The notes under the pieces: generated by a model
Databases searched by the model: none
Seen by the model: the letters and a program-made list of their open reading frames with translations, nothing else
What the model was told of the DNA's origin: nothing
Translations under genes and position numbers: made by a program
Shown: positions 1 to 6,353 of the stretch, piece after piece
Layout: each line of letters starts with the position of its first letter
Position numbering within the stretch: the stretch's first letter is position 1
Source of the DNA: Flavisolibacter sp.
Lineage (GTDB): Bacteria; Bacteroidota; Bacteroidia; Chitinophagales; Chitinophagaceae
Reading direction: 5' to 3'
Length of the DNA stretch: 6,810 nt
Assembly (NCBI GenBank): GCA_025936195.1
Contig: JAICTW010000142.1
Location: forward strand, 1 to 6,810

Positions 1-337
1 CGACGAAGGCGTTGCACAGTTGTTCACACAATTTGGGGGTAACAAAAAGATCATTGGTTGTGTGGGTGAATTGCAATTTGAAGTAATACAATACCGTTTG
101 CTGCACGAATACGGAGCATCCGTTGTTTTTAATTCGCTGCCGTTTTACAAGGCCTGCTGGATAACGAGCAATGATCCGAAGAAACTGGAAGATTTCATTC
201 GTTTCAAACCCGGCAATATTGCAGAGGATAAGGACGGCCATTTGGTTTACCTGGCGCAAAGCGAATGGTTTTTAAATACAGAAAGGACCAACAACCCCGA
301 TATTGAATTTCATTTTACTTCGGAGATCCATAAGTGA
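1..337 (+). CDS. prfC: Peptide chain release factor 3, C-terminal part (5' truncated by window edge)
   Basis: RF3 is the cytoplasmic translational GTPase that recycles RF1 and RF2 from the ribosome after peptide release. Only the last 111 codons are present (reading frame from base 2, TGA at 335-337), against about 525 residues for the whole family, so the GTPase domain lies off the left edge. The visible part is the family's C-terminal domain. It begins with an EGVAQ-like segment, followed by the conserved VGELQFEV stretch and a Leu-His-Glu-Tyr-Gly segment, matching the RF3 pattern of VG-LQF-V followed by R-L--EYG. It ends in a P-[DI]-hydrophobic-F-H segment typical of RF3 C-termini. No frame disruption is seen. 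The next gene converges on it 21 bp downstream, and no obvious hairpin terminator fits in that gap. The call rests on family resemblance from memory; EF-G-like paralogues lack this C-terminal pattern. Confidence 0.93.
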   Translation, partial: DEGVAQLFTQFGGNKKIIGCVGELQFEVIQYRLLHEYGASVVFNSLPFYKACWITSNDPKKLEDFIRFKPGNIAEDKDGHLVYLAQSEWFLNTERTNNPDIEFHFTSEIHK

Positions 338-358
338 TCTTTATCAGCGCCTTTATTA

Positions 359-802
359 TTATTTGGATGCTGGAGGACTGATTTCCCAGTCTTCAACGGG
401 ACCTTCGACAATTGTAAATAAGGGATGTACTTCAAAGTTTTTGCATGAAAGGAATTCATTCCACTTCATCGGTTCTCTTTGTTGTAATTTCTTTTTCAAA
501 TGTTCTACTTCATAATCAACCTGTCCTTTGGTAACTGTAATGACAAGAGCACTAAAATTCCAATCTAATTTTTCCTTGTTGAAACGGTACCCTCTTTTGG
601 TCGCTTCTTCATGCACAACACTTAAATAATAATTGATAGCATCTAATGGCTGATTCTGTTTTTTAAAACGATTGAGCTGTGGATGATTTTTATAACCCTT
701 TGTTTTGTTTTCCAATACATGCTTGGCAAGCAAGGCTTCCCGCCACAAAGCGATCAGTCCTTTGGCATCGAGGTATTTGGGATGAAGGGACCAGAGCCGC
801 AT
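359..802 (-). CDS. Pyrimidine dimer DNA glycosylase / endonuclease V family protein (Pyr_excise-like)
   Basis: Complete 147-residue protein, ATG at 802-800 and TAA at 361-359. The N-terminus reads Met-Arg-Leu-Trp-Ser-Leu-His-Pro-Lys-Tyr-Leu, followed by a Trp-Arg-Glu-Ala-Leu segment (residues 20-24) and a KGYKNHPQL segment near residues 35-43. This is the pattern of the bacterial branch of the T4 endonuclease V (DenV) family, whose T4 member cuts the glycosyl bond at UV-induced cyclobutane pyrimidine dimers and nicks the resulting abasic site. T4 DenV has 138 residues, so the length fits. In an ungapped comparison Arg21-Glu22 fall on T4 Arg22-Glu23, Glu23 being the catalytic acid. The T4 N-terminal Thr2 nucleophile is replaced by Met1. 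The gene stands alone, convergent with prfC, and its upstream side is the repeat-bearing gap. The start is preceded by an A/T-rich stretch, not a Shine-Dalgarno site. Family membership is fairly sure; the actual lesion specificity is not shown. Confidence 0.82.
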   Translation of the reverse strand: MRLWSLHPKYLDAKGLIALWREALLAKHVLENKTKGYKNHPQLNRFKKQNQPLDAINYYLSVVHEEATKRGYRFNKEKLDWNFSALVITVTKGQVDYEVEHLKKKLQQREPMKWNEFLSCKNFEVHPLFTIVEGPVEDWEISPPASK

Positions 803-937
803 AATTTTTTATACAGGCAATTTAAAGTTTAATGTGCGCTCGAAAGTAGTTTTCTTCTTGAAAGAGTTTGATAGTTGTTTGGAATTGGTTGAAGTGTTTA
901 TTTTTTAAACGGCTTTTAAAAGTGATGATGTAGTCAT

Positions 938-1233
938 CTGCATTGCTGTTTTCAACACCTGTTGTGTCACTCACTTCAAGGTTCAGAACTTTATTGAACA
1001 TTGTGCAAGCGTCATTACAATATTCAACAGTTCTTTTATTCGAAGTACTTCAGCTCCGCAAAGAGCTCAAGAGAATACGCAAAGATCGCAAGGGAAATAG
1101 TTTGCGTCTTTGCATGACTAAAAATCTCACAATAAAAAATCGTTGAATTCAGTAGTGAACTTCGCAAATGCTGAATAGAATTATAAAGCGTACAAGTGAG
1201 TGACACAACAGAAGCAACATAGTAGTAATGCAG
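938..1233. repeat. Imperfect long inverted repeat (foldback / MITE-like intergenic element)
   Basis: Several nested arms pair around a shared centre near base 1085. Bases 938-944 (ctgcatt) match 1227-1233 in reverse complement. Bases 959-976 match 1194-1211 perfectly over 18 bp (ctgttgtgtcactcactt). Bases 1022-1040 (attcaac followed by a T-rich run) match 1131-1148 with one gap and a few mismatches. The stretches 977-1021 and 1149-1193 are of equal length and are also partly alignable with small gaps. A separate small hairpin sits just right of the centre. The whole unit is about 296 bp and has no convincing open reading frame. It lies between the glycosylase gene and the icd terminator. I see no clear target-site duplication. 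It could be a decayed miniature transposable element, two copies of an extragenic repeat in inverted orientation, or a structured RNA. The pairing is seen directly; the nature is inferred. Confidence 0.65.
1079..1113. repeat. CGCAAAG-type hairpin inside the foldback element
   Basis: Left arm 1079-1092 pairs with right arm 1101-1113: seven pairs, one bulged T at 1086, then five pairs and a G-T closing pair, with the 8-base loop 1093-1100. The motif CGCAAA(G) also occurs at 1057-1063, 1078-1084 and 1163-1168, and as TTTGCG at 1101-1106. Tandem and inverted CGCAAAG-like words are, from memory, a common intergenic repeat theme in Bacteroidota genomes. It lacks a T-tract, so it is not a good intrinsic terminator. 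Confidence 0.6.
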
Positions 1234-1316
1234 GCTGGCGCATAAAAAAACAGTTTCTGCTTCACGAAAACTTTCTACCGTTCGAATACTTTAATCTTCC
1301 AAAACCCACACATCAG

Positions 1317-1348
1317 TAAAACAAAAGCCTTCTGCAAAGAGAAGGCTT
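1317..1348 (-). terminator. Intrinsic terminator downstream of icd
   Basis: A perfect 9-bp stem (aagccttct at 1325-1333 and agaaggctt at 1340-1348) encloses the loop gcaaag. Read on the minus strand it is followed by TTGTTTTA (1324 down to 1317), the U-rich tail expected of a Rho-independent terminator. It begins 26 bases beyond the icd stop codon and is oriented to end icd transcription. On the plus strand the downstream flank is only weakly T-rich, so it is mainly one-directional. Confidence 0.85.
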
Positions 1349-1373
1349 GTTAAACGTAATTTGCATCTGAAAT

Positions 1374-2606
1374 TTATTTCTTCACTTTCTTCTTTAAATT
1401 TTCATCAATAGCATCCAAAAACTCTTCCGTGTACAAATAATCCCTTCCATGTTCTGCTTTCGACTTAATGGTAAGTGCAAGGTCCTTCGTCATCTTACCG
1501 CTTTCCACGGTTTGAATACAAACTTCTTCCAGTGCGTTGCAGAAATCAATCAGTTCCTGGTTGCCGTCTAACTTTCCGCGAAAAGCCAAACCTCTTGTCC
1601 AGGCAAATATGGAAGCGATGGGATTGGTAGAGGTAGGATTTCCTTTTTGATGTTCGCGGTAGTGACGCGTTACAGTTCCGTGTGCTGCTTCTGCTTCCAT
1701 GGTTTTTCCATCAGGAGTTACCAAAACAGAAGTCATCAATCCTAGCGAACCAAAACCTTGTGCAATGGAATCGCTTTGCACATCACCATCATAGTTTTTA
1801 CACGCCCAAACAAAACCGCCGTTCCATTTCATAGCGCTTGCCACCATGTCGTCAATCAAACGATGCTCGTAAGTAATACCTGCTTCTTTGAATTTATTCT
1901 TGAACTCATTTTCATAAATCTCCTGGAAAATATCTTTAAAGCGGCCATCATATTTTTTCAGAATGGTGTTCTTGGTACTCATGTATAAAGGCCATGCTTT
2001 TTGAAGCGCCATGTTCATACAGCTTCTTGCAAAACCACGAATGCTTTCATCAGTATTGTACATAGCCAATGCCACGCCGCCATCACCTGTAAACTGATAC
2101 ACTTCATACTCCTGCTTTTCACCACTATCGGCCTCAAAGCTTATTGTCAGTTTTCCTTTGCCTTTCACTACAAAATCGGTGGCTTTGTACTGATCACCAA
2201 AAGCATGACGGCCAATGACAATGGGACGATCCCATGTAGTTACCAGACGAGGAATGTTTTTAATAACGATGGGCTCGCGAAAAACCGTTCCATCCAGAAT
2301 ATTGCGGATGGTCCCGTTCGGACTCTTCCACATTTGCTTCAGGTTAAATTCTTTCACTCTTGCTTCATCGGGAGTGATGGTTGCGCATTTGATACCGACA
2401 CCATATTGTTTAATAGCATTGGCGGCATCAATGGTAACCTGGTCATTGGTTTGATCGCGGTGTTCAACGCCGAGATCGTAATACTTGATATCTAAATCCA
2501 GATAGGGGAGGATGAGCTTATCCTTAATGAATTTCCAGATGATTCTTGTCATTTCATCGCCATCCAGTTCCACTACGGGATTAGCAACTTTGATCTTCTG
2601 TGCCAT
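1374..2606 (-). CDS. icd: NADP-dependent isocitrate dehydrogenase, eukaryotic-like homodimeric class
   Basis: Complete 410-residue cytoplasmic enzyme that oxidatively decarboxylates isocitrate to 2-oxoglutarate with reduction of NADP+, a TCA-cycle step. The sequence resembles human IDH1 along its whole length (IDH1 has 414 residues), unlike the E. coli-type Icd. Visible active-site matches include the KSPNGTIRN loop (Ser95, Asn97, Arg101), Arg110, Arg133 in GRHAFGDQY (equivalent to human Arg132), Tyr140, Lys212, and the metal-binding aspartates Asp252, Asp275 and Asp279. Arg314-His315 in HGTVTRHYR and Lys260 match the residues that select NADP over NAD in this class. ATG at 2606-2604 follows a purine/AT-rich leader; TAA at 1376-1374. 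The C-terminus is lysine-rich. The gene is monocistronic, with its own terminator downstream and a divergent Crp/Fnr-type gene upstream. Nothing indicates damage. Function is secure by homology. Confidence 0.97.
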   Translation of the reverse strand: MAQKIKVANPVVELDGDEMTRIIWKFIKDKLILPYLDLDIKYYDLGVEHRDQTNDQVTIDAANAIKQYGVGIKCATITPDEARVKEFNLKQMWKSPNGTIRNILDGTVFREPIVIKNIPRLVTTWDRPIVIGRHAFGDQYKATDFVVKGKGKLTISFEADSGEKQEYEVYQFTGDGGVALAMYNTDESIRGFARSCMNMALQKAWPLYMSTKNTILKKYDGRFKDIFQEIYENEFKNKFKEAGITYEHRLIDDMVASAMKWNGGFVWACKNYDGDVQSDSIAQGFGSLGLMTSVLVTPDGKTMEAEAAHGTVTRHYREHQKGNPTSTNPIASIFAWTRGLAFRGKLDGNQELIDFCNALEEVCIQTVESGKMTKDLALTIKSKAEHGRDYLYTEEFLDAIDENLKKKVKK

Positions 2607-2628
2607 TTATATTCTTGTTTTTAAGGCG

Positions 2629-2636
2629 CAAAACTA
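2629..2636 (-). promoter_or_regulatory. Candidate Bacteroidota -7 promoter element for icd
   Basis: On the minus strand this reads TAGTTTTG, an exact match to the TAnnTTTG -7 element used by the Bacteroidota primary sigma factor. It ends 22 bases before the icd ATG, giving a very short predicted leader. A TTG -33 partner is present only at a longer-than-usual distance (26 bases between the TTG and the -7 element, against roughly 19), so the promoter is plausible but not fully consensus. Confidence 0.5.
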
Positions 2637-2652
2637 AGGTTTTATCAATAGC

Positions 2653-2677
2653 TGAATTAATTCAATCTTTGCAAAGA
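2653..2677. promoter_or_regulatory. Two adjacent 12-bp perfect palindromes (candidate operator)
   Basis: Bases 2653-2664 (tgaattaattca) and 2666-2677 (tctttgcaaaga) are each perfect palindromes, separated by one base. The first has the TGA-N6-TCA spacing of the core Crp-type half-sites, without the outer TG/CA bases. They sit 30 bp upstream of the Crp/Fnr-like gene start and about 17-41 bp upstream of the icd -7 element, in the middle of the divergent control region. A dimeric regulator, possibly the adjacent gene product, could bind here; this is inference. Confidence 0.45.
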
Positions 2678-2707
2678 AAATATGCCTTCACCATTGAAAC
2701 CTTGCTA

Positions 2708-3292
2708 ATGGAAAACATCAGGCTTTTTTTTCAGTTCCTGCACAAGTTCGTTACGCTCAGCGAAGAAGAATTTGATGAACACATCAGGCCCTACCTTGAA
2801 GTGCGTTCTTTTAAAAAGAAACAACTGATCACGAAAGAAAACGAGGTGGAAAATTATTTAAACTTCGTAACCAAAGGGTTGGTGCGTAAATATTATAAGA
2901 AAGGAAGTACGGAGATCAATACACAAATTTCAACGGAAGGTCATATTGTTCATGCTCAGGAATCTTTTCACAGCCGCACGCCTTCTGAATTTTCCATCGA
3001 GACTATCGAGCCAACAACGATGGTTTCGATCACCTATGATGATCTGGAAAAAATTTATTCACGCAGCCATAAAATGGAAAGACTTGGCCGGCTGGTCATA
3101 ACATTTACTATGATTGTGAAAGACCGTTGGTGGATGAACATGATAAAGCTTACACCCCGCGAACGGTTTTTGGATTTTGTACATAAAAATCCTGAGCTGC
3201 TGCAAAGAGTTCCTCAAAAATACCTGGCTTCTTATCTGAACATTCAACCCGAAACCTTTAGCAGGTTCAAGCATTTGTTGAGGAAGAAATGA
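2708..3292 (+). CDS. Crp/Fnr-superfamily transcriptional regulator (cyclic nucleotide-binding-like domain plus short C-terminal HTH)
   Basis: A 194-residue regulator with an N-terminal effector-type beta-barrel (about residues 20-115) and a linking dimer helix (about 118-145). The C-terminal DNA-binding region runs from about 148 to 194, with the PQKYLASYLNIQPETFSRF helix-turn-helix. This layout and length are typical of the many Bacteroidota Crp/Fnr-like proteins. The barrel lacks a recognisable Crp phosphate-binding cassette with its Arg-Ser pair, and there is no N-terminal Fnr-like cysteine cluster, so cAMP or iron-sulfur sensing is not supported; the ligand is unknown. The ATG at 2708 was chosen because the frame opens further upstream only through a GTG overlapping the first codons of icd. 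A run of eight T (2724-2731) covers codons 6-8. The gene is divergent from icd, with a 101-bp gap holding palindromes. Target genes cannot be read from sequence. Confidence 0.88.
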   Translation: MENIRLFFQFLHKFVTLSEEEFDEHIRPYLEVRSFKKKQLITKENEVENYLNFVTKGLVRKYYKKGSTEINTQISTEGHIVHAQESFHSRTPSEFSIETIEPTTMVSITYDDLEKIYSRSHKMERLGRLVITFTMIVKDRWWMNMIKLTPRERFLDFVHKNPELLQRVPQKYLASYLNIQPETFSRFKHLLRKK

Positions 3293-3368
3293 AGGCAATG
3301 TGGAATTACAATGGTGTGAACATTATGACGAATCAATTTGTAACGCCGCAGGCTAAATGCTTGTTTTG

Positions 3369-3424
3369 TTGCTATTCGTTATGCTGATACTGATAGCAAA
3401 ATGTCACAAAGATTCTATTTTGCT
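3369..3424 (+). promoter_or_regulatory. Overlapping alternative stem-loops in the leader of the sensor kinase gene
   Basis: Stem A pairs ttgctat (3369-3375) with atagcaa (3393-3399). Stem B pairs agcaaaat (3395-3402) with attttgct (3417-3424) around a 14-base loop. Both use bases 3395-3399, so they cannot form together. There is no T-tract after stem B, so it is not a standard terminator. In the rest of the gap 3293-3484 I see no exact TAnnTTTG element; ctattttg (3415-3422) is close. The stems could be protein-binding inverted repeats or an RNA switch, or chance in AT-rich DNA. Confidence 0.3.
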
Positions 3425-3484
3425 CAGCAAGCCATAAAGATTTTCATTCGCTGATTTATTAACTTACTTGTGAAATATAGTTAC

Positions 3485-6313
3485 ATGCGATCTCTATTTT
3501 CAGTTCTGCTGCTATTTTTTTGCAGCCATTCATACGAGCAATCATTGCCTTTTAAGCTGTACACTGAAAAAGATGGACTGAATTCAAAATCTGTTTACAA
3601 TGTTATACGTGATAACAGAGGCTTGCTTTGGGTAGGTACTTCATCGGGAATCAATTGGTTTGACGGTACTCATTTTTTTCAGCCTTCAGTGCCAAGAAAA
3701 ATTGATCAGCTTTATGTGCAACGTTTTTATAAGGATCGTGAGGGCATCGTGTGGACAACAACTTTTTACAATGGATTTTACAAATTTCAGAACAATCGCT
3801 TCACTCAATATTTAATTGACACAACTTATTCCGACATCAACCAGAACAACATTATGGATATGGTTGAAGTCAATCCGTCACATTATGCAATTGCTGCCGA
3901 TGGCGGCGTTTATCTTTTTGATGGGAAAAACTTTAATCGTTTAGATAGTAAAAATCTTGTGGGGCAAATTGAAGCGGTTAATTATTTTAAGGATCATTTG
4001 TTTGTTGGTTTTGGCAAAGGGCTGTATTGCTATAAATATGATAAAGGATGGAGGCTGGTTTCAAAAAATATTGAAGGCATTACAGTGAACAGAATTTTGT
4101 TTCTCAATGATCATGCATGGATTGCGACAGATAAAGGCTTGTATGATTTCGATCATTTCGATCCGGAAAAAACAAATCAACCGGCGGTCATCTATTTAAA
4201 AAATATTCTGGTATCAGATGTTACCGCCGATGCCCATAATGAAATTTGGTTTGCAGGGAACGGGGCTGGCTATAAACTGTCAGGAAACAAACTTGTTGAA
4301 TACAATGCAGCAACAGGATTGAAAACGGCGCCTATCCACATGTATTTTGATCATCAGAATATTGGATGGTTCTCCACTTATGGAGGCTTGTGTAAATTAG
4401 GTGAAGACTATTTCAGCTTTAGTAAAACGGTCGAGAGTCCTATATCTTTTGCAAAAGCAAACGACAAGGTATGGATCGGCTACCGTAACTTTTTTTCTGA
4501 TCTTTCCGGAAAATACCATTATCAGCTTTCCGCTGATGCGAATACTTCATTTATCAACCTGTATTATGCTCCACAAGCCAAACAATTGTGGATTGCTAAT
4601 GGAGAGGGAATGTTTTTTTTAAGAGGTAAGCAGCTTCAAAAAAAATTTTCCCTCCATTGTTCCTATTTATACGAAGACGATCAAGGCGCCACATGGATAG
4701 CGACAAATGAGGGGAAACTTTTTATTCTTAAAAATGATCAGCCGCAGCCGGTAAGTTTCAATGGTTTTGCCAATGATTATGTATGTACAATTTTAAAAGA
4801 CGCCAATGGTTATGTATGGCTTGGTTTCAGAACCGGAGGCGTTATCAAATGCCAGTTGCAAAACATGGTGTTGAAAACGGTAAAAGTATTTTCTTCCAAA
4901 ACAGGGTTCATTGATCTGCGCATCCGCAGTTGCTGCAGCGATGGCAATGGCAATATTTTATTTGGAACACGAACAAACGGGTTGTTTATTTTTTCTTCCA
5001 ATAACCAATCATGGCATATCAATACCAATAATGGGTTGAATGCAACATGGGTTACTTCAATAGCTTCTTCAAACGACATGTTTTATTTAGCAACTAATAA
5101 TGGATTGTTTGAATTGAAGAAGCAACCAGTCTACGATCATCCACAGATCACAGCAGTAAACTGTCCAAATGAAGAAATTTCAAAAGAAATGAATTGCGTA
5201 TTGGTTGATGGAGAACAGGTTTTAATTGGCTCAAACGGATTGACTCGTTTTCTTCCGAAAAAATTTCAAAGAGATACTTCACCTTCACCCGTTTTTATCA
5301 CACAGGTAAATATTGAAGGCAAAGCTGACAGCAGCTGGATTCCGTACAGCAAGCAGCAAAGCACATTGCATTTGCCGTATAACAAAAATGTAATTGCTTT
5401 TGAGTTTACGGCTATTCATTTGAAAGATGAAGATGGTTTGCATTACCGTTACAAGCTGGAAGGGCAGGATAAAGACTGGAGTTCTCCAACGGACAGAAAT
5501 TATGTGAGCTACAATTTACCACCGGGCAAGTACCGCTTTATTGTAGAGGCACAAAATGCTTCCGGAATATGGAGCAATCAATCCGCAACATATTCTTTCA
5601 TCATCGCTCAACCCTTTTGGACAACATGGTGGTTCGTTAGTTTGAATCTTTTTTTGGCGATTGCAATTGTGTATTTTATTTATCGTTACCGCTTGCAGCA
5701 GGCAATGAAGTTTGAAAGACTGCGTTATAAAATTTCAACGGATTTGCATGATGACATTGGTTCTACATTGAGTTCTATTTCTATTTTAAGTGAAATGGCA
5801 TTGACAGAAAGCAGCAGGCAACAGAATAAAGAAATGGTTGGGGAAATAAAGGAGAATTCATTGAGCCTTTTGGAAAAAATGGATGATATTGTTTGGAGTA
5901 TCAATCCTAAAAATGATTCACTTGAAAGCTTGTTATTACGCATCAAGCGTTTTTCGTCAAAACTTTTTGAAGCAAAGGATATTGATTATGCGATTGACAT
6001 TGATAAAACGGTTGCTGATGTTAAACTTCCAATGGACTACAGGCAGCATCTTTATCTTATTATGAAAGAAGCGATCAACAATCTTGTGAAATATTCCAAT
6101 GCAACAAAAGCGGCTATAGAGGTAAATTACCACAATACAACTTTAAAAGTCAGGATTAGCGATAATGGAAAAGGATTCGATAGTTATTCCGATCATGCCG
6201 GCAATGGAGTTGTCAGTATGAAAAGTCGTGCGGCTGTAATGAAATCAAATTTGATAATTGAATCGGCTGTTGCTGAAGGAACAACAATACGGCTCGAAGT
6301 AAAAATCAAATAA
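3485..6313 (+). CDS. Membrane sensor histidine kinase with periplasmic beta-propellers, Y_Y_Y domain and HisKA_3/HATPase core
   Basis: A 942-residue kinase. Residues 3-13 form a hydrophobic signal-peptide core. Residues about 20-590 carry repeated two-component-regulator propeller blades, for example LLWVGTSSGI at 47-56, GIVWTTTF at 87-94, GYVWLGFRTGG at 442-452 and GNILFGTRTNG at 489-499; the length suits two propellers of about seven blades. A Y_Y_Y (triple tyrosine) domain lies at about 640-697, and a single membrane helix at about 713-733. The cytoplasmic core has a HisKA_3-type box DLHDDIGSTL with phospho-acceptor His755, an N box with Glu862 and Asn865-Asn866, and the DNGKGFD box at 893-899, ending in a short HATPase C-terminus. 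No receiver or AraC domain is fused, unlike the hybrid systems of gut Bacteroides. ATG 3485 is preferred for its compact signal peptide; an in-frame GTG at 3470 would add five residues. A response regulator follows after 40 bp. The ligand is unknown. Confidence 0.94.
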   Translation: MRSLFSVLLLFFCSHSYEQSLPFKLYTEKDGLNSKSVYNVIRDNRGLLWVGTSSGINWFDGTHFFQPSVPRKIDQLYVQRFYKDREGIVWTTTFYNGFYKFQNNRFTQYLIDTTYSDINQNNIMDMVEVNPSHYAIAADGGVYLFDGKNFNRLDSKNLVGQIEAVNYFKDHLFVGFGKGLYCYKYDKGWRLVSKNIEGITVNRILFLNDHAWIATDKGLYDFDHFDPEKTNQPAVIYLKNILVSDVTADAHNEIWFAGNGAGYKLSGNKLVEYNAATGLKTAPIHMYFDHQNIGWFSTYGGLCKLGEDYFSFSKTVESPISFAKANDKVWIGYRNFFSDLSGKYHYQLSADANTSFINLYYAPQAKQLWIANGEGMFFLRGKQLQKKFSLHCSYLYEDDQGATWIATNEGKLFILKNDQPQPVSFNGFANDYVCTILKDANGYVWLGFRTGGVIKCQLQNMVLKTVKVFSSKTGFIDLRIRSCCSDGNGNILFGTRTNGLFIFSSNNQSWHINTNNGLNATWVTSIASSNDMFYLATNNGLFELKKQPVYDHPQITAVNCPNEEISKEMNCVLVDGEQVLIGSNGLTRFLPKKFQRDTSPSPVFITQVNIEGKADSSWIPYSKQQSTLHLPYNKNVIAFEFTAIHLKDEDGLHYRYKLEGQDKDWSSPTDRNYVSYNLPPGKYRFIVEAQNASGIWSNQSATYSFIIAQPFWTTWWFVSLNLFLAIAIVYFIYRYRLQQAMKFERLRYKISTDLHDDIGSTLSSISILSEMALTESSRQQNKEMVGEIKENSLSLLEKMDDIVWSINPKNDSLESLLLRIKRFSSKLFEAKDIDYAIDIDKTVADVKLPMDYRQHLYLIMKEAINNLVKYSNATKAAIEVNYHNTTLKVRISDNGKGFDSYSDHAGNGVVSMKSRAAVMKSNLIIESAVAEGTTIRLEVKIK

Positions 6314-6353
6314 ATATCCGATAGTTTGGTTTTTATGCTTCCAACAATTTTGT

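Noticed and set aside
338..358. Possible shared terminator between prfC and the convergent glycosylase gene.
   Set aside because: The 21-bp gap holds no stem-loop with a T-tract that I can find.
943..1146. Open frame of 67 codons on the plus strand in the gap between the glycosylase gene and icd.
   Set aside because: It lies inside the long inverted repeat, has no recognisable motif and uses simple repeat-derived sequence, so it is most likely non-coding.
2001..2495. Long plus-strand open frame (164 codons) inside icd.
   Set aside because: It is antisense to a fully conserved enzyme, and its translation shows no family resemblance.
2600..2707. Extension of the Crp/Fnr-like protein by 36 residues to a GTG at 2600.
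   Set aside because: It would overlap the icd start divergently and cover the promoter region and both palindromes; the family normally begins near the ATG at 2708.
3298..3387. A 29-codon ORF starting 5 bases after the regulator's stop, with a GAAGG-like site before it and ending inside the first leader stem-loop; a possible leader peptide.
   Set aside because: It is too short, cysteine-rich only by a few codons, and the Shine-Dalgarno signal is little used in Bacteroidota; conservation would be needed to take it seriously.
4613..4648. T8 and A8 homopolymer runs inside the kinase gene as possible slippage sites.
   Set aside because: The frame is intact through both and they encode plausible residues between propeller blades; such runs are expected by chance in AT-rich coding sequence of this length.
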